From an uncultured Lachnospiraceae bacterium (GTDB taxonomy: Bacteria > Bacillota > Clostridia > Lachnospirales > Lachnospiraceae), in assembly GCA_902783735.1 (NCBI GenBank), contig CACZSE010000057.1, positions 1-10,063 on the forward strand: a stretch of 10,063 nucleotides of DNA, in the 5' to 3' direction. A program made the position numbers and the translations under genes. Every line of letters begins with the position of its first letter. Position 1 is the stretch's first letter. Of the stretch, positions 1 through 8,003 are shown one piece after another. Below the pieces are notes generated by a model that did no database searches, was not told the origin of the DNA, and saw only the letters and a program-made list of their open reading frames with translations.

Positions 1-3000
1 GGGAACAATGAGGGTATATCCGTCTCTTCTCATCTGTTCGGTGAATTCTACTTTTGTTATGGAGCTTGGACGGATGGTACGTTCCTTACCGAGCCGTTTT
101 CTGACCTCCAGAGCCGATATGAGAGAACGGATCCTTATTCTGGCGGCACCAAGATTGTTTACCTCATCTATCTTTAAGCAGGTATAGATCTTGTCTGCAT
201 TTGAAAGTATGTCATTTACCTGATCGGTGGTGACGGCATCAAGACCGCAACCGAAGGAGTTTAACTGTACAAGATCGATATTCTCGCAGGTCCTTACAAA
301 ACTTGCAGCGGCATAAAGACGAGAATGATACATCCACTGGTCTGAAACTATGAGAGGCCTTTCCGGAGATGCCAGGTGTGAAACACTGTCCTCCGTGAGT
401 ACAGCGATATCATAGGAGGTTATCATCTCCGGTATGCCGTGATTTATCTCGGGATCGAGATGATAAGGTCTTCCGGCTAAAACTATACCGCGCTTACCGG
501 TCTCGTTAAGCTGCTTAATGACCTCCTCGCCTTTTTTCTGAATGTCTCTATGGGCATTGTCAAGTTCTTCCCATGCGTGGTAAACGGCACTTATAACATC
601 GTTGGCCGGTAATTTATCGAATTCTTTAACAAGTGCCTTAGCGATCACATCCGCACCGGTGAAGGACAGGAACGGATTCATGAAACGAACCTCGCCACGT
701 CCGATCTCTTCAACATTATTTTTAATGTTTTCGGAATATGATGTGACTATAGGACAGTTGTAATGGTTGTTGGCATCCTTAAACTCATTTCTTTCATAGA
801 AAAGAGCAGGGTAGAATATGAAATCCACATTTTGATTTATTAGCCACATGATATGGCCGTGTGCGAGCTTTGCGGGATAGCATTCCGATTCCGAAGGGAT
901 GGATTCTATGCCGAGCTCATAGATCTTTCTGTTGGTTATGGGAGAAAGAACTACTTTAAACCCAAGATCCGTAAAGAAGGTATACCAGAAGGGATAGTTC
1001 TCGTACATATTCAGGACTCTGGGTATACCGACAGTACCGCGTGTGGCTTTTTCTGCCGAAAGCGGTTCATAGTCAAAAAATCTGTTCATCTTATATTCGA
1101 ACAGATTGGGAACATTGTTTTTGTTTCTTTCTTTTCCGAGACCGCGTTCGCAGCGGTTACCGGAAATATAGTGACGGCCTCCGGGAAAACGGTTTATTGT
1201 AAGACGGCAGTTGTTGGTACAACCCTTACATTTGGACATGCTGGTCTCAAACGTAAAGTTCTCTATGGATCTCATGTCCAGCATGGTTGTTTTATAGCCC
1301 TCTTCGTAGCGTTCTCTTGATATGAGAGCAGCACCGAAAGCCCCCATTATCCCGGCTATATCAGGACGTATGGCTTCACAGTTTGCAGTTTTTTCAAAGC
1401 TTCGTAAGACAGCGTTATTGTAGAAGGTACCACCCTGTACAACGATGTTCTTTCCAAGTTCTGAAGCATCGGAAACCTTAATGACCTTAAACAAAGCATT
1501 TTTAATGACAGAATAGGCAAGACCTGCGGAAATGTCATTTACGCCGGCACCTTCCTTCTGTGCCTGTTTTACCTTTGAATTCATGAAAACCGTGCATCGG
1601 GTACCGAGGTCAATGGGATGAGGAGCGAAGAGAGCCTCTTTTGCAAAATCCTGAACGCTGTAGTTGAGAGACTCAGCAAAATTCTCTATGAACGAACCGC
1701 ATCCCGAAGAACATGCTTCATTTAACAGAACACTGTCTACGGTGCCGTTTTTGATCTTGATGCATTTCATGTCCTGACCGCCGATATCGAGGATGCAATC
1801 CACGTCAGGCTTAAAGAAGGCTGCCGCATAGTAATGTGCAACGGTCTCTACTTCTCCGTCATCGAGTAAGAATGCAGCTTTCATGAGAGCTTCGCCGTAA
1901 CCGGTAGAGCAGGCTCTTACGATCTTTGCATCCTTTGGAAGCACTTTGTATATGTCTATTATCGCATCAATGGCAGTCTGTAAAGGGTTGCCGTTATTGT
2001 TATCATAGAATGAATATAAAAGATCTCCGTCTTCACTTACGACAGCGATCTTGGTGGTTGTGGAACCGGCATCGATACCCATAAAGCAGCGACCCTTGTA
2101 GGTTGAAAGATCGCCTTTTTTTACCTGGGCTTTGGCATGACGTTCCTCGAAGTCCTTATATTCTTTTTGGGAAGCGAATAAAGGCTCCATTCTGGCGACT
2201 TCAAATTCCATCTTAATTCCGTTGCTCAAACGGGATATCATGTCATCGAGAGAGCATTTGATCTCTTCTTTTGCATTGAGAGCTGAGCCGATGGCTGCGA
2301 ACAGGTGAGAATTCTCAACATCTATGATATGCTCGTCGTCAAGCTTTAACGTACGTATAAAAGCGGCACGAAGCTCTGAGAGAAAGTGTAAAGGACCACC
2401 TAAAAATGCTACATGTCCGCGGATCGGTTTACCGCAGGCAAGTCCGGAAATGGTCTGATTTACGACAGCCTGAAATATGGATGCGGAAAGGTCTTCTCTT
2501 GTAGCACCGTCATTTATGAGAGGCTGAATATCGGTTTTTGCAAAAACTCCGCATCTGGCTGCGATCGTATAAAGCGAGTTATAGTTTTTTGCATACTCAT
2601 TTAAACCGGTAGCATCGGTCTGAATGAGTGCCGCCATCTGGTCAATAAAAGAACCTGTACCACCGGCACAGATACCGTTCATGCGTTGTTCTACATTTCC
2701 GTTGTCAAAATATATGATCTTTGCATCCTCACCGCCGAGCTCTATTGCAACGTCGGTCTTTGGAGCAAATTTTTCAAGAGATGTGGAAACTGCAATAACC
2801 TCCTGAGTAAACGGAACCTCAAGGTGGTTGGCGAGTGTCAGACCGCCCGAACCGGTGATCATGGGATGGACCGTAAGGTTTCCGAGCTTTTCATGAGCCT
2901 TTTTCAGTAAAGATGTCAGAGTTTCCTGAATATTGGCGAAATGCCTCTCATAATCAGAGAACAGTACCTCATGATGTTCGTTCAATATGGCTATTTTAAC

Positions 3001-3039
3001 GGTTGTTGAACCGATATCAATTCCCAATGTGTATTGCAT
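1..3039 (-). CDS. Giant acyl-CoA dehydratase activase-related protein (BadF/BadG/BcrA/BcrD ATPase family), 3' end outside window
   Basis: Activases of this family use ATP to drive one electron from a [4Fe-4S] cluster into a 2-hydroxyacyl-CoA dehydratase or benzoyl-CoA reductase partner. The 1013 codons present read without a stop. The first ATPase half (residues 1-260) has GIDIGSTT at 6-13, ELGGED at 100-105, C124 in NGICAGGTG and C163 in ARCGVFAK; those two cysteines match the cluster ligands known from HgdC-type activases. The second half (about 319-580) repeats the pattern: [17 protein letters not shown]443 in [12 protein letters not shown]482 in GTRCTVF. A cysteine group follows (C604, C607, C611, C630), then a DUF2229-like segment from about 670 and a further region with [18 protein letters not shown]. 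The protein is still open at the left edge; fused relatives reach roughly 1400 residues. The start ATG (3039-3037) has AAAGGA at 3051-3046, 6 nt upstream, and a strong promoter. No dehydratase subunit gene is visible beside it, so the substrate is unknown. Family assignment is firm; physiological role is not. Confidence 0.93.
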   Translation of the reverse strand, partial: MQYTLGIDIGSTTVKIAILNEHHEVLFSDYERHFANIQETLTSLLKKAHEKLGNLTVHPMITGSGGLTLANHLEVPFTQEVIAVSTSLEKFAPKTDVAIELGGEDAKIIYFDNGNVEQRMNGICAGGTGSFIDQMAALIQTDATGLNEYAKNYNSLYTIAARCGVFAKTDIQPLINDGATREDLSASIFQAVVNQTISGLACGKPIRGHVAFLGGPLHFLSELRAAFIRTLKLDDEHIIDVENSHLFAAIGSALNAKEEIKCSLDDMISRLSNGIKMEFEVARMEPLFASQKEYKDFEERHAKAQVKKGDLSTYKGRCFMGIDAGSTTTKIAVVSEDGDLLYSFYDNNNGNPLQTAIDAIIDIYKVLPKDAKIVRACSTGYGEALMKAAFLLDDGEVETVAHYYAAAFFKPDVDCILDIGGQDMKCIKIKNGTVDSVLLNEACSSGCGSFIENFAESLNYSVQDFAKEALFAPHPIDLGTRCTVFMNSKVKQAQKEGAGVNDISAGLAYSVIKNALFKVIKVSDASELGKNIVVQGGTFYNNAVLRSFEKTANCEAIRPDIAGIMGAFGAALISRERYEEGYKTTMLDMRSIENFTFETSMSKCKGCTNNCRLTINRFPGGRHYISGNRCERGLGKERNKNNVPNLFEYKMNRFFDYEPLSAEKATRGTVGIPRVLNMYENYPFWYTFFTDLGFKVVLSPITNRKIYELGIESIPSESECYPAKLAHGHIMWLINQNVDFIFYPALFYERNEFKDANNHYNCPIVTSYSENIKNNVEEIGRGEVRFMNPFLSFTGADVIAKALVKEFDKLPANDVISAVYHAWEELDNAHRDIQKKGEEVIKQLNETGKRGIVLAGRPYHLDPEINHGIPEMITSYDIAVLTEDSVSHLASPERPLIVSDQWMYHSRLYAAASFVRTCENIDLVQLNSFGCGLDAVTTDQVNDILSNADKIYTCLKIDEVNNLGAARIRIRSLISALEVRKRLGKERTIRPSSITKVEFTEQMRRDGYTLIVP

Positions 3040-3103
3040 GGTAAATCCTTTCAGGAAAGATATTACTTCTTATTAAAAATATACTCCTATTCAAATCCAA
3101 TCC

Positions 3104-3132
3104 ATTATACATAGATTGAAAAAAGCTTTCAA
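3104..3132 (-). promoter_or_regulatory. Sigma-A promoter of the activase gene
   Basis: Read on the minus strand, TTGAAA (3132-3127) is followed by a 17-nt spacer and a perfect TATAAT (3109-3104). Transcription would begin near 3097, leaving a leader of about 58 nt before the ATG at 3039. Box sequences, spacing, orientation and distance to the gene all fit a housekeeping promoter, so this gene probably heads its own transcript, divergent from the dgt operon. Confidence 0.85.
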
Positions 3133-3209
3133 GGTTATTAAGACTTTAAAAAGATTGTTAATAAAAATTTTATATTTTCTGATAAAGGAAAAAACACCCG
3201 GGTACGGAA

Positions 3210-3220
3210 TATATTATATG
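3210..3220 (+). promoter_or_regulatory. Possible -10 region for the dgt operon
   Basis: The AT stretch at 3210-3220 contains overlapping -10-like hexamers (TATATT at 3210, TATTAT at 3212). It lies about 60-70 nt before the dgt start on the rightward strand. No -35 box is recognisable at the proper distance: the bases 17 nt upstream are A-rich and include a CCCGGG patch. It is the best -10 candidate in the intergenic region, but an activator or another sigma factor would have to explain the missing -35 box. Confidence 0.25.
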
Positions 3221-3251
3221 TAGGGCTTTTTTAGCGGTCCTGCGGGTTTGA

Positions 3252-3264
3252 CACCGTTACGGTG
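3252..3264 (+). promoter_or_regulatory. Small hairpin directly upstream of the dgt ribosome binding site
   Basis: CACCG (3252-3256), loop TTA and CGGTG (3260-3264) form a perfect 5-bp stem ending one base before the Shine-Dalgarno sequence AGAGAGG. An outer CTGC (3240-3243) could alternatively pair with GCAG (3264-3267), touching the first bases of the ribosome binding site. The structure may tune translation of dgt, but it is small and no known riboswitch class is recognised in the leader. Confidence 0.35.
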
Positions 3265-3265
3265 C

Positions 3266-3272
3266 AGAGAGG
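3266..3272 (+). promoter_or_regulatory. Ribosome binding site that fixes the dgt start
   Basis: AGAGAGG lies 7 nt before ATG 3280. A GTG codon at 3262 is in frame and would add six residues, but it lies upstream of this site and inside the leader hairpin. ATG 3280 is therefore the better start. Confidence 0.8.
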
Positions 3273-3279
3273 TTTTAGC

Positions 3280-4284
3280 ATGACCATAAGGGAAGAACTA
3301 GAAAACAGAGAAAAACTGACACTCAGTCCTTACGCAACATTAAGCATCAACAGTCGCGGAAGACAGAGGCAGGAAGAACAGTGTGATATTCGTCCGGTCT
3401 TTCAAAGAGACAGGGACAGAATACTTCACAGTAAGTCCTTCAGACGTTTAAAAGATAAGACACAGGTATTTTTATCTCCCGAGGGAGATCATTACAGGAC
3501 CAGACTGACGCACACGCTCGAAGTCAGTCAGAATGCGAGAACGATTGCAAAGGCTCTTAAATTAAATGAGGATCTGGTTGAGGCTATCGCTTTGGGACAC
3601 GATCTGGGACATACTCCTTTCGGACACGCCGGAGAGAGGGCTTTAAATGAGATATGTCCTTTGGGGTTTGAACATCACGTTCAGAGCTTAAGAACGGTGG
3701 ATGTGCTTGAAAAAGACGGTCAGGGCCTTAATCTGACCTGGGAAGTCAGAGACGGTATATTAAATCACCAGACCAGCGGAAATCCTTCGACTCTTGAAGG
3801 TAAGATAGTCAGACTTTCCGATAAGATCGCATATATCCATCACGACATGGACGATGCCATAAGGGCCGGGATCTTAACCGAAGCCGATGTACCTGAGAGT
3901 ATAAGAAAGGTCATAGGCTATACTACCGGAGAGAGGCTCGATCATTTTATTCACGATATTGTTACCACCAGTACCGGCAAAGCAGACATCTGTCAGTCAG
4001 AACCCGTGGCACAGGCAATGAAAGAGCTGCGGGAGTTTATGTTTGAAAACGTATATAAGAATCCGGAAGCCAAGTCCGAGGAAGGGAAGGCGGAAAGGCT
4101 GATGGAGACTCTGTATACTTATTACATGAACCATATAGATCTTCTTCCGACGGAACTCTTAAACCTTTTAAATAAAGGAGAAGCTAAGGAAAGGATCGTA
4201 TGCGACTTTGTCGGAGCCATGAGTGACCGATATGCCATATCAAAATATGAGGAATTGTTTATACCGAAATCATGGCATATTTAA
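3280..4284 (+). CDS. dgt: Deoxyguanosinetriphosphate triphosphohydrolase-like protein (HD domain)
   Basis: Proteins of this family cleave dNTPs, classically dGTP, to the deoxynucleoside and tripolyphosphate, and so shape the dNTP pool. The 334-residue product has the metal-binding HD signature in order: H78 in RLTHTLEV, H107-D108 in GHDLGHTPFGHAGE, and D181 in RLSDKIAYIHHD. The N-terminal RDRDRILHSKSFRRLKDKTQVF block and the C-terminal YAISKYEELFIPKSWHI ending are typical of the shorter dGTPase-like group, which is well below the 505 residues of E. coli Dgt. It is the first gene of the rightward operon, and its stop is 15 nt before the dnaG start. Placement upstream of primase couples nucleotide pool control with replication. 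Exact substrate preference and nucleotide activation cannot be told from sequence; many short homologues act on several dNTPs. Confidence 0.93.
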   Translation: MTIREELENREKLTLSPYATLSINSRGRQRQEEQCDIRPVFQRDRDRILHSKSFRRLKDKTQVFLSPEGDHYRTRLTHTLEVSQNARTIAKALKLNEDLVEAIALGHDLGHTPFGHAGERALNEICPLGFEHHVQSLRTVDVLEKDGQGLNLTWEVRDGILNHQTSGNPSTLEGKIVRLSDKIAYIHHDMDDAIRAGILTEADVPESIRKVIGYTTGERLDHFIHDIVTTSTGKADICQSEPVAQAMKELREFMFENVYKNPEAKSEEGKAERLMETLYTYYMNHIDLLPTELLNLLNKGEAKERIVCDFVGAMSDRYAISKYEELFIPKSWHI

Positions 4285-4299
4285 CAAGAGGAAAAACTG

Positions 4300-6108
4300 A
4301 TGTATTATCCCGATGAGATTATAGAAGAAGTCAGAAGTAAAAATGATATAGTGGATGTGATCTCAGGATATGTCAGACTTCAGAAAAAAGGAGCAAATTA
4401 CGTCGGACTGTGTCCGTTTCACAATGAGAAGACAGGTTCGTTTTCGGTATCAAGAAGCAAGCAGATGTTTTATTGCTTCGGTTGTCATGAAGGCGGAAAT
4501 GTCATCACTTTTATCATGAAGTATGAAAATGCCACCTTTTCGGAAGCGCTTGAAAAGCTGGCAGAACGGGCTTCGATCACATTACCGAAATATGAATTAA
4601 GTGAAGAACAAAAAAGGAAAGCAGGGAAGAAGAATCTTCTTCTGGAGATAAATAAAGAGGCAGCCAGATATTTTTATTACCAGTTGCGGGGCAACAGCGG
4701 AAAGCACGGCATGGACTATTTCTTAAAAAGGCAGTTGAGCGAAGAGACTATCAATGCCTTCGGACTCGGTTTTGCCCTGCCGTTTGGTGACGATCTCGTA
4801 AAATATCTGAAAAGCAAAGACTATAAGGATGCAGATATCATAGAAGCCGGGCTGGCATCATTCGATGAAAAACGCGGACTTCACGATAAGTTCTGGAACA
4901 GAGTCATGTTTCCTATACAGGATATCAATCACAGAGTCATTGGTTTCGGCGGAAGAGTCATGGGCGAAGGAGAGCCTAAATACTTAAACAGTCCGGAGAC
5001 CCCTGTTTTTGATAAGAGCAGAAACCTGTTCGGCTTGAATTTCGCAAGATCTTCAAAGAAGGATTACCTGATATTATGCGAGGGTTACATGGATGTCATC
5101 GCCATGCATCAGGCAGGCTTTAAAGAAGCCGTGGCTTCACTGGGTACCGCATTTACATCGGGACAGGCAAATCTTTTAAAGAGGTTTTGCAACAGTGTCA
5201 TATTAAGCTATGACAGCGACGGTGCGGGAACCTCGGCGGCTTTAAGAGCGATAGGAATATTAAGAGAAGTCGATCTGAATGCTAAAGTACTGGACCTGAA
5301 ACCGTATAAGGACCCTGATGAGTTCATTAAGAATCTTGGCAGGGAAGCCTTTGAAGAACGCATAAATACGGCTAAGAACAGTTTCTTTTTCGAGACAGAG
5401 GTATTGGAAAAAGGATTTGACCTCAAGGATCCGCAGGAAAAAACGTCATTTTACAGAGAGATAGCAAAAAAGATATGCGGTTTTGCGGATGAAGTGGAAA
5501 GAAACAATTATATCGATGCTGTTTGTGAGAGATACAACATTTCTGCGGACGCCATGAAAAAGATGGTCATAAGCTATGCTGCTTCGGGAATCGTAAGACC
5601 CGAACAGACCATAAAGAGCGGGGTAAAAAAAGCCGATCCCGCAGAAGGCAGAAAACAGGCACAGAGGCTGCTCATTACCTGGATGAGTGAAGAGCGGGAT
5701 ATTTTTGACAGGATATCAGAATATATCTCACCATCGGATTTTACCGAGGAACTGTATCGAAGGGTCGCCGAGCGCATGTTTGACAGCTTTAACAGCGGCA
5801 CGCCTTTTGAAGCGGCATCACTGGTGTCATTGACACAGGACGAGGATGAGCAGAAAGAGATAGCCAGACTGTTCAATACGAAACTCACGGGTTTAAACGG
5901 CTTACCTGTAGAGATAGATGATGTGAGGGATAAAGAAAAGGCTTTGCACGATATACTCATCAGTGTAAAAACGGCAAGTCTTGAATATCATTCGCAAAAC
6001 ATAGGAAGCGATCCCGATGCGATAAAAAAGGTCCTTGAGGATAAAAAGCTTCTTGATGACTTGAAAAAGACCAAAATAAAACTTGGAGGAGATAACAGGC
6101 ATGGATGA
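4300..6108 (+). CDS. dnaG: DNA primase
   Basis: Primase makes the short RNA primers that start Okazaki fragments and works with the replicative DnaB/DnaC helicase at the fork. The 602-residue product shows the full bacterial layout. An N-terminal CHC2 zinc-binding domain has C38, H41, C59 and C62. The catalytic core contains [23 protein letters not shown] and NLFGL. The TOPRIM fold has E261 in CEGYMDV and D305/D307 in SYDSDGAG, plus KDPDEF at 337-342. A divergent helical C-terminal region (about 450-600) corresponds to the helicase-binding domain. Length and motif spacing are normal. The start ATG follows AAGAGG (4286-4291) by 8 nt. The last codons contain the ribosome binding site of rpoD, and the stop TGA lies inside the rpoD reading frame, so the two genes overlap by 8 nt and are likely translationally coupled. 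Confidence 0.98.
   Translation: MYYPDEIIEEVRSKNDIVDVISGYVRLQKKGANYVGLCPFHNEKTGSFSVSRSKQMFYCFGCHEGGNVITFIMKYENATFSEALEKLAERASITLPKYELSEEQKRKAGKKNLLLEINKEAARYFYYQLRGNSGKHGMDYFLKRQLSEETINAFGLGFALPFGDDLVKYLKSKDYKDADIIEAGLASFDEKRGLHDKFWNRVMFPIQDINHRVIGFGGRVMGEGEPKYLNSPETPVFDKSRNLFGLNFARSSKKDYLILCEGYMDVIAMHQAGFKEAVASLGTAFTSGQANLLKRFCNSVILSYDSDGAGTSAALRAIGILREVDLNAKVLDLKPYKDPDEFIKNLGREAFEERINTAKNSFFFETEVLEKGFDLKDPQEKTSFYREIAKKICGFADEVERNNYIDAVCERYNISADAMKKMVISYAASGIVRPEQTIKSGVKKADPAEGRKQAQRLLITWMSEERDIFDRISEYISPSDFTEELYRRVAERMFDSFNSGTPFEAASLVSLTQDEDEQKEIARLFNTKLTGLNGLPVEIDDVRDKEKALHDILISVKTASLEYHSQNIGSDPDAIKKVLEDKKLLDDLKKTKIKLGGDNRHG
6085..6090 (+). promoter_or_regulatory. rpoD ribosome binding site inside the end of dnaG
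   Basis: GGAGGA lies 10 nt before ATG 6101 and within dnaG codons. It decides the rpoD start: an in-frame TTG at 6083 would begin upstream of this site and has no such site of its own. Ribosomes finishing dnaG would help expose it. Confidence 0.8.
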
Positions 6109-7240
6109 ATCATTACAACCCAAATTTGAAGAGAAGTTAAAGGGACTTCTCGAGTCTGCAAAGAAGCGTGAAAATGTTGTGGATTACAACGAAGTTTTGG
6201 ATACCTTTGCGGAATTTAATCTTGACGAGGAACAGATGGATAAGGTGCTTGAGACACTGGACGCTTCCGGCGTTGATGTCATGAAGATCGATCCTATCGA
6301 AGACGATATCAATCTTGATGACATAGATATCATTGACGATGAAGAGATCATTCTTACCGAAGAAGACGAGATCGACATGGAGAACATCGACCTGTCGGTG
6401 CCGGACGGAGTAAGCATAGAGGATCCTGTACGCATGTATCTTAAAGAGATAGGAAAGGTTCCGTTACTTAGTGCCGATGAAGAGATAGAGCTTGCTCTTC
6501 GCATGGAAGACGGAGATGAAGAAGCCAAGAAGAAGCTTGCAGAGGCAAACCTTCGTCTGGTAGTTTCCATAGCAAAGAGATATGTGGGAAGAGGAATGCT
6601 TTTCCTTGATCTTATTCAGGAAGGAAATCTCGGACTTATAAAGGCTGTGGAGAAATTCGATTACAGAAAAGGTTTCAAGTTCTCCACATATGCCACATGG
6701 TGGATCAGACAGGCCATTACAAGAGCCATTGCGGATCAGGCAAGGACCATACGTATTCCCGTACATATGGTTGAGACGATCAATAAACTGATCCGTGTTT
6801 CAAGACAGTTGCTGCAGGAGCTGGGGCGTGAACCTACCCCCGAAGAGATTGCAGAAGAGATGAACATGCCTGTTGAAAGAGTAAGAGAGATACTTAAGAT
6901 CAGTCAGGAACCCGTTTCTCTTGAAACCCCCATCGGTGAAGAGGAAGACAGCCATCTGGGCGATTTCATACCCGATGACAATATTCCCGTACCGGCAGAT
7001 GCTGCAGCATTTACATTGCTTAAAGAGCAGCTGCTCGAGGTACTCGGTACTCTTACAGACAGGGAGCAGAAGGTATTAAGACTCAGATTCGGACTTGATG
7101 ACGGAAGAGCAAGAACGCTTGAAGAGGTAGGAAAAGAGTTTAATGTTACTAGAGAGAGAATACGTCAGATAGAAGCCAAGGCTCTCAGAAAACTGCGTCA
7201 CCCTTCAAGGTCAAGAAAGTTAAAGGATTATCTGGATTGA
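6101..7240 (+). CDS. rpoD: RNA polymerase primary sigma factor (sigma-70/sigma-A)
   Basis: This is the housekeeping sigma subunit that directs RNA polymerase to -10/-35 promoters. The 379-residue product follows the primary sigma plan of Firmicutes. Residues 1-65 are a short region 1.1-like helical part; 66-100 form a very acidic linker (many D, E and I). Region 1.2 begins at [17 protein letters not shown] (108-124). Regions 2.1-2.4 run from [17 protein letters not shown] through [10 protein letters not shown] to [20 protein letters not shown], ending near RTIRIPVHM. Region 3 follows ([19 protein letters not shown]). Region 4 includes [16 protein letters not shown] and the helix-turn-helix segment [27 protein letters not shown]. 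Regions 2.4 and 4.2 look canonical, which agrees with the consensus promoter seen for the neighbouring activase. It overlaps dnaG by 8 nt and its stop shares one base with the trmK start. Confidence 0.98.
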   Translation: MDESLQPKFEEKLKGLLESAKKRENVVDYNEVLDTFAEFNLDEEQMDKVLETLDASGVDVMKIDPIEDDINLDDIDIIDDEEIILTEEDEIDMENIDLSVPDGVSIEDPVRMYLKEIGKVPLLSADEEIELALRMEDGDEEAKKKLAEANLRLVVSIAKRYVGRGMLFLDLIQEGNLGLIKAVEKFDYRKGFKFSTYATWWIRQAITRAIADQARTIRIPVHMVETINKLIRVSRQLLQELGREPTPEEIAEEMNMPVERVREILKISQEPVSLETPIGEEEDSHLGDFIPDDNIPVPADAAAFTLLKEQLLEVLGTLTDREQKVLRLRFGLDDGRARTLEEVGKEFNVTRERIRQIEAKALRKLRHPSRSRKLKDYLD

Positions 7241-7956
7241 TGGTACCGGTAAGTTTAAGAATGAAAAAGATCGCAGATATGGTAAGCGTATCGAGCGTGG
7301 CGGATATAGGGTGTGACCATGGATTTGTGAGCATATATCTTATTTTGGAGAAGGGCTTAAAATACGTGATAGCCATGGACATAAACGAGGGTCCGCTTCA
7401 AAGGGCAAAAGAGCATGTTGGCAGGTACGGTTTAACGGATAAGATCGATATAAGAAGATCCGACGGTGCAAAAGAATTAAAAAAGAGTGAGGTAAACGGA
7501 GCGATCATCGCAGGCATGGGAGGAAGACTCACTATCAGGATACTGAGCAACTCTCTTGAGATATTTAAGAATATGGAAGAAGTGATACTGTCTCCGCATT
7601 CCGAAGTTTTTTTGGTCAGACGGTTTCTTTCACAAAACGGTTTTGACATAATCGATGAAGATATGGTGATCGATGAAGAAAAGTATTATCCGATCATTAA
7701 ATGCGTGTACAAAGATGACAATGTAAAGACTGACTTAAGTGATATTGAAGAAGAGTTTGGCCCCATAATTATCAAAAAGAAGCATCCGGTGCTGATCGAA
7801 TATCTGCGGGATAAAGAAAAAAAACAAAAGATCATAGCAGACAATATCCGAAACAATCTGCATGGGGAAGATGAAAAAAAGATATTAAAGCTAAAAGAGA
7901 TCGAAGTGGGTTTAAAGCAGACTAAAGACCTGCTCATTAAACTTGAAGAAAGATGA
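7240..7956 (+). CDS. trmK: tRNA (adenine(22)-N1)-methyltransferase
   Basis: TrmK methylates N1 of adenine 22 in the D-loop of certain tRNAs using S-adenosylmethionine. The 238-residue product has a Rossmann methyltransferase core: SAM motif I VADIGCDHG (20-28), acidic motif II AMDINEGPL (45-53) and the family motif IIAGMGG (89-95). ILSPHSEVFLVRRFL (116-130) stands where B. subtilis TrmK has a QPN-type motif. The last 80 residues are charged and helical (LKEIEVGLKQTKDLLIKLEE) and resemble the coiled-coil C-terminal domain of the family. ATG 7240 overlaps the rpoD stop by one base, with only a weak AAAGGA 12 nt upstream, so translation probably depends on termination-reinitiation. An in-frame TTG at 7237 adds one residue and is less likely. 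The Nif3-like gene that often follows trmK in Firmicutes is absent here. Confidence 0.92.
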   Translation: MVPVSLRMKKIADMVSVSSVADIGCDHGFVSIYLILEKGLKYVIAMDINEGPLQRAKEHVGRYGLTDKIDIRRSDGAKELKKSEVNGAIIAGMGGRLTIRILSNSLEIFKNMEEVILSPHSEVFLVRRFLSQNGFDIIDEDMVIDEEKYYPIIKCVYKDDNVKTDLSDIEEEFGPIIIKKKHPVLIEYLRDKEKKQKIIADNIRNNLHGEDEKKILKLKEIEVGLKQTKDLLIKLEER

Positions 7957-8003
7957 GACTGCAAATAATACATATGGTCAGGCATTAAAGAGAGGAAACG
8001 AAT

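Noticed and set aside
853..1320. Open frame of 155 codons on the plus strand
   Set aside because: It is antisense to the continuous activase reading frame, which has clear family motifs throughout; the plus-strand frame shows none.
3248..3253. Perfect TTGACA as a -35 box for dgt
   Set aside because: A -10 box 17 nt downstream would fall at about 3271-3276, within a few bases of the ATG at 3280, and the bases there (GGTTTT) do not fit.
3262..3279. GTG 3262 as the dgt start
   Set aside because: It lies before the clear AGAGAGG site that is correctly spaced for ATG 3280, and the extra six residues match nothing typical of the family.
7943..7971. Possible promoter TTGAAG-17-TAATAC before the kinase gene
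   Set aside because: The -10 matches only about half of the consensus and the -35 lies inside trmK codons; too weak to list.
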